Source: Saezia sanguinis (GTDB lineage: Bacteria > Pseudomonadota > Gammaproteobacteria > Burkholderiales > Burkholderiaceae_C). From it: a DNA stretch of 64,000 nucleotides. The translations under genes and the position numbers were made by a program. Below are positions 52,419 to 60,251 of this stretch, one piece after another (position 1 is the stretch's first letter; each line of letters begins with the position of its first letter). Below the pieces are notes generated by a model that saw only the letters and a list, made by a program, of their open reading frames with translations, had not been told where the DNA came from and ran no database searches. The stretch covers positions 124,001 through 188,000 of the forward strand of contig NZ_PQSP01000005.1 in NCBI RefSeq assembly GCF_003991585.1, in the 5' to 3' direction.

Positions 52419-53066
52419 ATGATGCCGATATCATCTACATCACCCAAGCTGGTGATTCTGGATCGTGATGGAACCATCAACGAGGACAGCGATCACTTTG
52501 TGAAATCTCCCGATGAGTGGATTCCTCTGCCAGGGGCATTGCAGGCGATTGCCCGGCTGAGCCAGATGGGCTGGCAGGTGGTGGTGGCGACCAATCAATC
52601 CGGGCTGGGTCGGGGGCTGTTTGATATCGTGGCATTGAATGCCATGCATGAAAAAATGAAACAGTTACTGGCGGTTGAGGGCGGACGTATTGAGGCGGTG
52701 TTTTTTTGCCCTCATGTAGCATCAGACATGTGCCATTGTCGTAAACCGCTCCCGGGGTTGTTTGAACAGATTGGCGAGCGTTTCCGGGCGGATTTGCGCG
52801 ATGTGCCTGCCGTGGGCGATTCGCTGCGTGATTTGCAGGCAGCGGCAGCAGCAGGTGCACAGCCGCATCTGGTACGCACGGGGAAAGGGCAGCAGACAGC
52901 GCTGCGCGATGATCTGCCTTCCGGAACGGTCATTCATGAGGATCTGTCACACTTTGTGGACTACTGGCTTCAACAGCAGGCCCAGTTGAATGACGGGACA
53001 GATCTGCCCGAAGAAAAGCTGGGGCAGGATGCTTTGGCTGCCAGCCGGGACCAGAGGGGCGTGTGA
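52419..53066 (+). CDS. gmhB: D-glycero-beta-D-manno-heptose 1,7-bisphosphate 7-phosphatase
   Basis: HAD phosphatase in the ADP-heptose pathway for lipopolysaccharide core synthesis. 215 residues with the nucleophile motif LVILDRDGTINED, motif II VVATNQSGLGRG, the zinc loop CPHVASDMCHCRKP, PGLFEQIGERF and the metal site VGDSLRDLQAA. The related HisB phosphatase is the main alternative. The location between glyS and plsC is conserved in Burkholderiales and supports gmhB. The C-terminal 25 residues are acidic and extra. Its stop is one base before the plsC start. Confidence 0.9.
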   Translation: MMPISSTSPKLVILDRDGTINEDSDHFVKSPDEWIPLPGALQAIARLSQMGWQVVVATNQSGLGRGLFDIVALNAMHEKMKQLLAVEGGRIEAVFFCPHVASDMCHCRKPLPGLFEQIGERFRADLRDVPAVGDSLRDLQAAAAAGAQPHLVRTGKGQQTALRDDLPSGTVIHEDLSHFVDYWLQQQAQLNDGTDLPEEKLGQDALAASRDQRGV

Positions 53067-53067
53067 T

Positions 53068-53847
53068 ATGGCTTTGATTGCTTCAGTATTACACATGATC
53101 CTGATGGCATTGACCATTATTCCCGTCAGCATTGTGATGGCGGTCGGTCGGCTCTTTTTGCCGGAAAAAGTGATTTACCATATTGGTGCAACGTGGTGCC
53201 AGTTCAGTATTTATACATTACGCTGGTTGTGCGGGGTCAAGTGGCGCGTGACAGGGCTGGAAAACCTTCCCGCAGATCCGAATGCGCGCATTGTGCTGTT
53301 ATGCAAACACCAGTCGGCATGGGAAACGCTGGCAATGAATTGGGTGCTGCAGCATGACATTGTGTTTGTGTTTAAAAAAGAGCTGCTTCAAATTCCTTTT
53401 TTTGGTTGGGCCATAGGCAGCGTGGATATGATTTACATTGACCGCCAGGCGCGTACCCAGGCGATGCAGAAAGTGGTCAGTGAGGGCAGGCGCCTGATTG
53501 ACAAGGGGCGCTGGGTTATCATGTTTCCCGAAGGTACCAGAATACCGCGTGGACAGACCGGCAGTTATAAGTCTGGAGGCGCCAGGGTGGCGGTAGCGAC
53601 ACAGGCCGATATCATTCCGATTGCGGTGACATCTGCCAAGTGCTGGCCCAAAGGGGCGTTTGTCAAAAAACCTGGCACCATTGATGTGGTGATTGGCCCG
53701 GTTATTCCAAGCGCTGGACGGGACCACCATGAATTGACGCATGAAGTGCAGACATGGATTGAAAATCAGATGCGGCATATTGACCCGCAGGCTTACACGG
53801 CAGAACAGGTTGCGCAGCAGCCGGTTGCCCAGTCGGAAACGGAGTGA
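53068..53847 (+). CDS. plsC: 1-acyl-sn-glycerol-3-phosphate acyltransferase
   Basis: Membrane enzyme that acylates lysophosphatidic acid to phosphatidic acid, using acyl-ACP or acyl-CoA. From the ATG at 53068 it has 259 residues with an N-terminal membrane helix, the catalytic block LLCKHQSAWETL (His followed after four residues by Glu rather than the usual Asp), FGWAIGSVDMIYIDR, FPEGTR and a proline-containing motif IPIAVTSAKCW. HX4E is seen in other beta-proteobacterial members. The next gene begins within its stop codon (GTGA). Confidence 0.92.
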   Translation: MALIASVLHMILMALTIIPVSIVMAVGRLFLPEKVIYHIGATWCQFSIYTLRWLCGVKWRVTGLENLPADPNARIVLLCKHQSAWETLAMNWVLQHDIVFVFKKELLQIPFFGWAIGSVDMIYIDRQARTQAMQKVVSEGRRLIDKGRWVIMFPEGTRIPRGQTGSYKSGGARVAVATQADIIPIAVTSAKCWPKGAFVKKPGTIDVVIGPVIPSAGRDHHELTHEVQTWIENQMRHIDPQAYTAEQVAQQPVAQSETE

Positions 53848-54737
53848 AGTTACCTGTGCACGACGAAAATTTGTTTCAGCTATCGTTATTTGATCAGGAT
53901 GAGCATGGCGCTCCTCCACAGGAGTCTCACCAGCTCCAGAGTTTAGCCAAGCAGGCCATGCCTTTTGTCAAAGAGTTAAGCTCTGTCGGAGGGATGCCTA
54001 TTTATCTGAACCCGAGGGCCAACCGCCATATTTATCTGGACCAGTGCTGTATTGCCTATGAGTTGCAATACAAACGCCGGCGGAATATGGCATTGCATGT
54101 CAGCGCCGAGGGCGTGAGCGTCAGTGTGCCTCGGTGGGTCGGACAACAGGAAATTGAGCAGTTCTTGAAGGAAAAATCCCGCTGGCTGTTGCGCAAGCTG
54201 AAAGAGCAGCAGGACCGGCACCATCGCGAAGATGCTTTGCGGATCCGATGGGAAGACGGTGGAGAGTTGACATACCTTGGGCAAAAAACAGTATTGCGGT
54301 TACAGCCGGAAAGTCAGGACATATGCCTGAAAGATGAGGGGCTGGGCCGTGTATTGTGTGTGGGTGGCGGGGATTATCATTCTGACCCGACCAAATTACG
54401 AGAGACCGTGCAGCAATGGATGAAGCAGCAAGCCATGCAACTGTTTGAAAAACGTTGCGCCTATTATGCAGACATCATGAAGGTATGTCCGCAGCAGATT
54501 CGTTTAACGTCTGCAGCAACGCGCTGGGGCAGTGCCACAACGCAAGGTGTGATCCGGCTGCACTGGCGGTTGATCGAAATGCCGCCGGAGCTTATTGATT
54601 ATGTTGTTGTGCACGAGCTGGCTCATTTGCATGAGATGAACCACAGTCTGCGGTTTTGGAATTGGGTGGCGCAGGTGTTGCCGGACTACAAGGAGCAGCG
54701 CAAACTGCTGAAAAACCGGGTCATGCTGACATGGTGA
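53844..54737 (+). CDS. YgjP-like M48 metallopeptidase domain protein (DUF45)
   Basis: 297-residue cytosolic protein. Residues about 75-290 form the YgjP/WLM-type domain, with TSAATRWGSAT and the zinc motif VVHELAHLHEMNHSLRFW (HExxH plus a third His). E. coli YgjP is a UTP pyrophosphatase-like or putative metalloprotease of uncertain role. The first 60 residues are acidic and Gln-rich and not part of the domain. The start is a GTG overlapping the plsC stop. It is co-transcribed with plsC, as in related genomes. Confidence 0.87.
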   Translation: MKLPVHDENLFQLSLFDQDEHGAPPQESHQLQSLAKQAMPFVKELSSVGGMPIYLNPRANRHIYLDQCCIAYELQYKRRRNMALHVSAEGVSVSVPRWVGQQEIEQFLKEKSRWLLRKLKEQQDRHHREDALRIRWEDGGELTYLGQKTVLRLQPESQDICLKDEGLGRVLCVGGGDYHSDPTKLRETVQQWMKQQAMQLFEKRCAYYADIMKVCPQQIRLTSAATRWGSATTQGVIRLHWRLIEMPPELIDYVVVHELAHLHEMNHSLRFWNWVAQVLPDYKEQRKLLKNRVMLTW

Positions 54738-54951
54738 CAGTCAAAAACGCTTGACTGGGTACGTGCTGCCGCTGTTTAATAATTTGGGGATTCTGTGTGA
54801 AAAATGACGTTTAGAGGCGTCAATTGGCGAATAATTTTGCGTATTGTGTGTACGAAACGATAAAATGGCTCTGTTTTCAATCACTTAAATAGATTTGAAT
54901 GTTATGGTGATTGAGTGGGCAAAACAAATTGAATGCGTGGGAGAGGGACGG

Positions 54952-55329
54952 ATGAAAAGTCAACTGCAGTTACGTCAACGTGGCATGACCATGATGGGAA
55001 TGCTGATTACGGTCATTATTCTTGGGATTCTGGCTGTGGCAGCCATACGGGTGATTCCTGTTCTGACGGAATACCAGACGGTTTCCAAGGTGGCCCGGTT
55101 TGCTGCAAATAGCAGTACTGAAGCCGAAGTGCGCAGCCGGTTTGATACGCAGATCCGTATGGAAGGGGTGACTTCGCCGCCGATCACGGGCAATGATCTG
55201 AAAATTACCAATGCAGGCACTAACCGTACAACGGTGTCTTTCAGCTATGACAAAGTCATTCCGATTGTGGGATCGTACTCATACACCATCCATTTTTCCG
55301 ATTCTCAGACAGCCGGCACCCAACGCTAG
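54952..55329 (+). CDS. DUF4845 membrane protein
   Basis: 125-residue protein with one pilin-like N-terminal membrane helix (QRGMTMMGMLITVIILGILA) and a soluble domain (VIPVLTEYQTVSKVARFAAN ... YDKVIPIVGSYSY). This is the DUF4845 protein normally found between lepB and rnc in beta- and gammaproteobacteria; its function is unknown. The start at 54952 has GGGAGAGGGA upstream; an ATG at 54895 would add a non-homologous stretch. rnc follows after 49 bp, but lepB is about 42 kb away. Confidence 0.85.
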   Translation: MKSQLQLRQRGMTMMGMLITVIILGILAVAAIRVIPVLTEYQTVSKVARFAANSSTEAEVRSRFDTQIRMEGVTSPPITGNDLKITNAGTNRTTVSFSYDKVIPIVGSYSYTIHFSDSQTAGTQR

Positions 55330-55378
55330 CGGGCTGAGTGGTTTGCTGTGAGACTTCTGCGCGGATAACATTGCATCG

Positions 55379-56095
55379 ATGGATACTTTACAGCAAAGGC
55401 TTGAATATCGTTTCAGCCATATCAAATTGTTGGAACAGGCGCTGACGCATCGGAGCTATAGCTCGGCGCATAATGAACGGCTGGAGTTTTTGGGAGATTC
55501 GGTACTGAATCTCTCTATTGCAACGCGCCTGTATCAGTTTCTTCCAGATGCCAGCGAGGGGGATTTATCGCGCATCCGGGCGCATCTGGTTCGTGAGACC
55601 ACGCTGCACCAACTGGCCTTATACCTGGGATTGAACCATGCATTAAAGCTGGGCGAGGGTGAATTGCGCAGCGGTGGTGCTGAACGCCCTTCTATTCTGG
55701 CCGACGCACTGGAAGCAGTGATCGGAGCCATTTACCTTGATGGCGGTTTTGCAGCAGCAGATGCGTTTGTGCAAACACTTTTTCAGCCCGAGTTTGAAGG
55801 ACAGTCGGTGACTTCGGCAGACTGGGGTAAAGACGCCAAAACAGCTTTGCAGGAATGGTTGCAGGGCCGCCATATGAGTCTGCCGGTGTATACGGTCAGT
55901 GCCACCCATGGTGCTTTGCATAACCAGACTTTTGAAGTGCAATGCAGTGTGGTCAAGTTGGATATGGTGGCTCATGGCCAGGGCACTTCACGCCGCAGCG
56001 CTGAGCAGGAGGCGGCACAGAATATGTTACAGTTGCTTAGACAAAAATACAAAGAAAAAGGCCGCACAGGCAAGCATGATAAGCCTGCGAAGTGA
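55379..56095 (+). CDS. rnc: Ribonuclease III
   Basis: Double-strand-specific endoribonuclease that processes rRNA precursors and structured mRNAs. 238 residues: catalytic domain with NERLEFLGDSVL (metal ligands Glu36, Asp40) and DALEAVIGAIYLDGG, followed by a dsRNA-binding domain from about residue 150 (DAKTALQEWLQGRHMSLPVY ... GTSRRSAEQEAAQNML). The Lys-rich tail is normal. In this cluster era follows 30 bp downstream. Confidence 0.96.
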   Translation: MDTLQQRLEYRFSHIKLLEQALTHRSYSSAHNERLEFLGDSVLNLSIATRLYQFLPDASEGDLSRIRAHLVRETTLHQLALYLGLNHALKLGEGELRSGGAERPSILADALEAVIGAIYLDGGFAAADAFVQTLFQPEFEGQSVTSADWGKDAKTALQEWLQGRHMSLPVYTVSATHGALHNQTFEVQCSVVKLDMVAHGQGTSRRSAEQEAAQNMLQLLRQKYKEKGRTGKHDKPAK

Positions 56096-56125
56096 CATCG
56101 ACTGAACATAAAAGGCAATGGACGC

Positions 56126-57055
56126 ATGAAAGAATCATCTTCTCTGAAGGCTTTACCTGCCGGCTCGCAGCGGTGCGGGTTGGTGGCAATTATCGGGCGC
56201 CCCAATGTGGGCAAGTCCACGTTGCTGAATGCGCTGGTCGGGCAGAAGGTCAGCATCACTTCTAAAAAGGCGCAGACAACCCGGCACCGCATCATGGGTG
56301 TGAGAACGCTGGAAAATGCGCAGTTTGTTTTCATGGATACGCCGGGCTTTCAGACACAGCATGCTGCTGCACTGAATCGCTCGCTGAACAAGACCGTCCA
56401 GGGGGCCTTGGCCGATGTGGACCTGGTTCTGTTTGTGGTGGAGGCTGGGCGCTTTGATCTGAATGACGCGAAAGTGTTGAACCTGATCCCCCAGGAAACG
56501 CCGGTGATTCTGGTTGCCAACAAGCTTGACCGCGTGCACCGGCGCAGTGAGCTGGCACCATGGCTCAAAAGCATGCAGGAGCGTTATCCTTTTGCCGAGT
56601 TTGTACCGTTGTCGGCCCGCTCTCCCAAGGATGTACAGAAGCTGTTGCATATTTGTGTTTCTTACTTGCCGGAACAGGACTGGTGGTATGACGAGCAGAT
56701 GCTTACAGACCGCAGTGAGCGCTTTTTAGCCACTGAAATTGTGCGCGAAAAGCTGTTCCGCCTCACGGGGGATGAATTGCCTTATACCTCTGCGGTGATT
56801 CTGGACCAGTTTCAGGAGGAAGAGCAGGACGGAAAACGTTATATCCGTATCAGCACTTCCATTGTGGTAGACCGTGAAGCACACAAAGGTATGATCATTG
56901 GCGCTGGCGGCGAGCGGCTGAAGCGGATCGGCACAGATGCCCGGCGTGATTTGGAACAGTTGCTCGATGCCCGCGTTTTTCTGGAGCTGTGGGTGAAAGT
57001 GCGCTCCGGCTGGGCCGATGATGAAGCCCGGATCCGTGCGTTCGGTTACGAGTGA
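56126..57055 (+). CDS. era: GTPase Era
   Basis: Essential GTPase that binds 16S rRNA and assists 30S assembly. 309 residues with P-loop [14 protein letters not shown], switch motif DTPGFQTQH, guanine-specificity VANKLDR and SARSPKD. The C-terminal KH domain contains [16 protein letters not shown]. recO starts three bases after its stop codon, a conserved arrangement, so the two are probably co-transcribed with rnc. Confidence 0.96.
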   Translation: MKESSSLKALPAGSQRCGLVAIIGRPNVGKSTLLNALVGQKVSITSKKAQTTRHRIMGVRTLENAQFVFMDTPGFQTQHAAALNRSLNKTVQGALADVDLVLFVVEAGRFDLNDAKVLNLIPQETPVILVANKLDRVHRRSELAPWLKSMQERYPFAEFVPLSARSPKDVQKLLHICVSYLPEQDWWYDEQMLTDRSERFLATEIVREKLFRLTGDELPYTSAVILDQFQEEEQDGKRYIRISTSIVVDREAHKGMIIGAGGERLKRIGTDARRDLEQLLDARVFLELWVKVRSGWADDEARIRAFGYE

Positions 57056-57058
57056 CGG

Positions 57059-57859
57059 ATGGCTGTACGCAGATCTTCGCATACGGCCGGACAGGGCGTT
57101 CACGGCGAGCCGGCCTATGTTTTGCACCGTTATGAGTGGAGCGAATCCAGCCTGATTCTCGAGCTATTTACCCGTAACTTGGGGCGTGTGGCGGTTGCGG
57201 CAAAAGGGGTACGCAAGCCCGCATCGGCTTTCCGTTCTGTCCTGTTGCCCTTTCAGCCTTTGTTGGTGAGTCTGGGGCCGCAAGCACAGATTCGCACGCT
57301 CCGAGGGGCAGAATGGGCCGGAGGCTATGCAATGCCCACCGGAGAGCCGTTGCTGGTCGGCTATTATGTCAACGAACTGCTGATGCGGTTATTGGCGCGT
57401 GAAGATGTGCAGCCTCTGGTGTTTGATGCCTATGCGCAAACACTGGCATTCATTGCAAAGCATTCAGGCGAAAAAGTCGCAGAACCCATGCTGCGGGTAT
57501 TTGAGCTGATTTTGCTGCGTGCCCTTGGTGTTTTGCCTGCGTTAAATCATGAGGCCCTCTCTATGAGGGCTTTGCAGCCAGGCGGCTACTATATGCTGGA
57601 TCCTGAAAACGGATTGATGCTGCAAAATACGTCAACACCTCCCTCGCTTTCCCGCGCAAGAGCGTTACCGGCCCAACAGTGGGAACAGATACAACAGGCG
57701 CTGGATACGGATGAAGAGGTTTTAAATACATTGCCGCTGGCGGTTGAAGCCGTTGCGGTTGAGCTGAAACCGGCATTGCGTGTTTTGCTGAACCACCATG
57801 CAGGCGTGGCATCTTTGCAGACCCGTAAGCTGATGCTCTCGTTACAAAAACGGGCCTGA
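57059..57859 (+). CDS. recO: DNA repair protein RecO
   Basis: Promotes RecA loading with RecF/RecR and anneals SSB-coated strands. 266 residues: an N-terminal OB-fold (YVLHRYEWSESSLILELFTRNLGRVAVAAKGVR) and a helical C-terminal domain (EPLLVGYYVNELLMRLLARED). The zinc-binding Cys of some RecO proteins are absent, as in other proteobacteria. It ends the rnc-era-recO set. pdxJ, which usually follows, is not here. Confidence 0.92.
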   Translation: MAVRRSSHTAGQGVHGEPAYVLHRYEWSESSLILELFTRNLGRVAVAAKGVRKPASAFRSVLLPFQPLLVSLGPQAQIRTLRGAEWAGGYAMPTGEPLLVGYYVNELLMRLLAREDVQPLVFDAYAQTLAFIAKHSGEKVAEPMLRVFELILLRALGVLPALNHEALSMRALQPGGYYMLDPENGLMLQNTSTPPSLSRARALPAQQWEQIQQALDTDEEVLNTLPLAVEAVAVELKPALRVLLNHHAGVASLQTRKLMLSLQKRA

Positions 57860-58105
57860 TCTTGTTACGCTCAAAAAATATCAAAAGCAGTGCCTTGCGT
57901 CGTTCAGACGGTTTTTTGCTGGTCATTGTGTATTTTTAGAGACATTTTTTCACAGACCTAAACCTCATTTTATTACATGTAACAAATATTTGAAATATTG
58001 ATTCAAAATAAATAATATAAAAGTTTTGGTCAGAGGGCCTGCAATTGCCTGTATAGTATAAAGTTTGTATATGGGCGTTGATGGGTGAGGGAGTCCGGCA
58101 ATATC
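57860..58105 (+). other. AT-rich gap before acpS
   Basis: About 250 bp between recO and acpS, where pdxJ is usually found in Burkholderiales; I see no remnant of it. A weak terminator, CGTC-GTTCA-GACG followed by GTTTTTTG (57898-57917), lies first. Then 57950-58080 is strikingly AT-rich, with overlapping -10-like boxes TATAGT (58052-58057) and TATAAA (58057-58062). This looks like an AT-rich promoter region for acpS-nagZ. Confidence 0.4.
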
Positions 58106-58501
58106 ATGATTTATGGCATTGGCACTGATTTGTGCGAAATTGCACGTGTGGAGCAGGCCATAGCACGCCATGGAGACCGCTTTGCCGAGCGTTTGCTGGG
58201 GCCGTCGGAGTTGGCAGTCTACCGGCAGCGTTCACAGAAACTGCCTGTGCACGGTATCAGATACCTGGCAACCCGGTTTGCAGCCAAAGAAGCTTTTTCA
58301 AAGGCAATCGGGCTGGGTATTCATATGCCTATGACGTGGCGGCGCTGTGAAATATTGAAAAAACCTTCCGGCCAACCTTATATCAAATTACATGATGAGT
58401 TGGATGAATGGTTTGGGCAGCAGCATTTAAAAGCACATGTCAGCGTGACCGATGAGGCAGCGTATGTCATGGCTTTTGTTGTGGTTGAGACTATAGAGTG
58501 A
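58106..58501 (+). CDS. acpS: Holo-[acyl-carrier-protein] synthase
   Basis: Transfers 4'-phosphopantetheine from CoA to Ser37 of AcpP (2.3 kb). 131 residues with the two diagnostic motifs IYGIGTDLCEIARVE (Mg2+ Asp) and RFAAKEAFSKAIG (Glu). The ATG at 58106 is chosen because the family starts with the IYGIGTDL strand. A purine-rich GAGGGAG lies about 12 bases before, slightly far. nagZ follows after 51 bp. Confidence 0.94.
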   Translation: MIYGIGTDLCEIARVEQAIARHGDRFAERLLGPSELAVYRQRSQKLPVHGIRYLATRFAAKEAFSKAIGLGIHMPMTWRRCEILKKPSGQPYIKLHDELDEWFGQQHLKAHVSVTDEAAYVMAFVVVETIE

Positions 58502-58552
58502 TAAAGTGCCACCTAATTTGGGACAGCAAACAGTGCGATTGAAAGTCATTCC

Positions 58553-59692
58553 ATGAAGCAAAATAGAAAAGCTCTATTACAGCAGGAGATTGCAGGTACG
58601 CCGGAATTGACGTGCGCGCCGGTAGTGTTGGACATTGCGGGCACTTCTTTGAGCGAAGATGATCGCCGGCGGCTTGAACATCCTTTGACCGGGGGCGTGA
58701 TTTTGTTTGCCCGTAACTGGCAGAGCAGGACGCAACTGTGCGATCTGACCAGTGATATCAAGTCAATCCGACCAGACGTTTTGATTGCTGTCGACCATGA
58801 GGGCGGGCGCGTGCAGCGGTTCCGTTCAGACGGGTTTACCATTATTCCTGCCATGCGTGCACTGGGGCAGTTATGGGTCAATGACGACCTGAAACAGCCT
58901 GGCAAAGGACCACTGGCGGCCATGGAATCAGCCACCGCCTGTGGCTATGTGCTGGCGGCTGAGTTGCGCGCATGCGGGGTGGATTTCAGTTTTACGCCGG
59001 TGCTGGATTTGGACTGGGGCAAAAGCGAAGTGGTCGGTAACAGGTCATTCTCACACGACCCCCGGGTAGTCAGTTTGCTGGCCCGCTCTGTCATGCAGGG
59101 CCTCAAAATTGCCGGCATGAGTAATTGCGGCAAGCATTTCCCGGGGCATGGATTTGTCCAGGCAGACTCTCATACGGCGGTTCCTGTGGATGAGCGCTCA
59201 TTGCAGCAGATATTGAAATACGATGTGCTGCCTTATCAGACGCTGGGCATTGCGCTGGATGCCGTGATGCCTGCCCATGTGGTTTACTCGCAGGTGGATT
59301 CGCTGCCGGCAGGGTATTCGTCGCGCTGGCTGCAGGATATTTTGCGTGGTGAGCTGGAGTTTAACGGCTGTATTTTCAGTGATGACCTGAGTATGGAAGG
59401 GGGTCGCTACGTCAACGGTAAGCTGCTTGACTATACGCAGGCGGCTGTACTGGCATTGCAGGCCGGCTGTGACATGGTGCTGCTGTGCAATCAGTCTGTC
59501 AACAATGCGAAAGCATTGGATGGTCTGCTGGACGGACTTTGGGCTGCGCAGCAGAAGGAGGAGTGGACGCCCCGACTGATCAGTGAATACCGCAGACGCG
59601 TTTTGCTGCCGCAACAGCCTGCCCCGACCTGGGAGTTTCTGATGGATGAGCCGCGTTACCTGCAGGCACAAGAGGCGATGGCTGACCTTTAA
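58553..59692 (+). CDS. nagZ: Beta-N-acetylhexosaminidase NagZ
   Basis: Cytosolic glycosidase of muropeptide recycling, releasing GlcNAc from anhydro-muropeptides; it also influences AmpC induction in other species. 379 residues of GH3 with HPLTGGVILFARNW, VDHEGGRVQRFR, the mobile-loop KHFPGHGFVQADSHTAVP (catalytic His) and the nucleophile Asp in FSDDLSMEG. The first 22 residues before the barrel are extra. It sits after acpS, the standard beta/gammaproteobacterial neighbour. Confidence 0.94.
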   Translation: MKQNRKALLQQEIAGTPELTCAPVVLDIAGTSLSEDDRRRLEHPLTGGVILFARNWQSRTQLCDLTSDIKSIRPDVLIAVDHEGGRVQRFRSDGFTIIPAMRALGQLWVNDDLKQPGKGPLAAMESATACGYVLAAELRACGVDFSFTPVLDLDWGKSEVVGNRSFSHDPRVVSLLARSVMQGLKIAGMSNCGKHFPGHGFVQADSHTAVPVDERSLQQILKYDVLPYQTLGIALDAVMPAHVVYSQVDSLPAGYSSRWLQDILRGELEFNGCIFSDDLSMEGGRYVNGKLLDYTQAAVLALQAGCDMVLLCNQSVNNAKALDGLLDGLWAAQQKEEWTPRLISEYRRRVLLPQQPAPTWEFLMDEPRYLQAQEAMADL

Positions 59693-59710
59693 GGTCAGGG
59701 AAAATCCTGG

Positions 59711-59749
59711 GTTTGATCTGTCAGCGGTTATGATGACCGTTGATCAAAC
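59711..59749 (+). promoter_or_regulatory. Hairpin in the leader of the small lipoprotein gene
   Basis: GTTTGATC (59711-59718) pairs with GATCAAAC (59742-59749), and the inner GCGGT/ACCGT pair across a 7-nt loop with a bulge on the left. It lies between nagZ and the lipoprotein gene, with no T run. It may protect the transcript or modulate translation, or be the nagZ 3' end. Confidence 0.35.
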
Positions 59750-59767
59750 GAACATAAAGGATTTTCC

Positions 59768-60049
59768 ATGTTTAAAAAAGCTGTCTTGTTCGCTGCAATT
59801 GTGCCGGTTTTAGTGTTGGCAGGTTGTTCTAACAGCGAGTATGAACAGGCGCGCAAAGATTTTATGGACGGCTGTACACTACAGGGCGGTGCAAATGAAA
59901 AAATTTGCGCCTGCTCTTTCGACAAGGCTGCAGAAGGCTTCTCAAAATCTGAGATTGTTGAATTGAATCAGGGTACGAATTCAGCCAATGCACAGAAATT
60001 TGCCACGGCTATATTTGCCGCAATGAAGTCTTGCATGGCAGGCTCCTGA
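59768..60049 (+). CDS. Small Cys-containing lipoprotein
   Basis: 93 residues with a lipoprotein signal (MFKKAVLFAAIVPVLVLAGC, lipobox LAGC). The mature part of about 74 residues has a Cys pattern C-x12-C-x-C and a final Cys, likely to form disulfides. I do not recognise a named family, though short lipoproteins with this C...CxC pattern are common in proteobacteria. AAAGGA precedes the ATG. It is convergent with the 43-aa ORF and mutS. Confidence 0.75.
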   Translation: MFKKAVLFAAIVPVLVLAGCSNSEYEQARKDFMDGCTLQGGANEKICACSFDKAAEGFSKSEIVELNQGTNSANAQKFATAIFAAMKSCMAGS

Positions 60050-60094
60050 TCGTTTCAGTTTTTTCAGCGGGAAGCTTCGCGAATATTAACTGGC

Positions 60095-60226
60095 TCAACA
60101 AGCGGTTTCCTGCTCATACTGCTTCACCAGCGCTGCAAATTTCTGCACATATTGGATCAGATTCAAATAATTATCTGCTTTGATATTGCTCGCGTAGTAA
60201 TAATCCAGAACCTTGTCAGTCGTCAT
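60095..60226 (-). CDS. Small 43-residue ORF downstream of mutS
   Basis: An ORF starting at the ATG 60226, 25 bp after the mutS stop on the same strand: MTTDKVLDYYYASNIKADNY, continuing to LIQYVQKFAALVKQYEQETAC and stop. It is Tyr- and Lys-rich with amphipathic helix character, and AAGAG lies upstream. Tight linkage to mutS and sensible composition argue for a real gene. I know no family for it. Confidence 0.5.
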   Translation of the reverse strand: MTTDKVLDYYYASNIKADNYLNLIQYVQKFAALVKQYEQETAC

Positions 60227-60251
60227 GGCTGTATGCTCTTAAAGTATTCAG

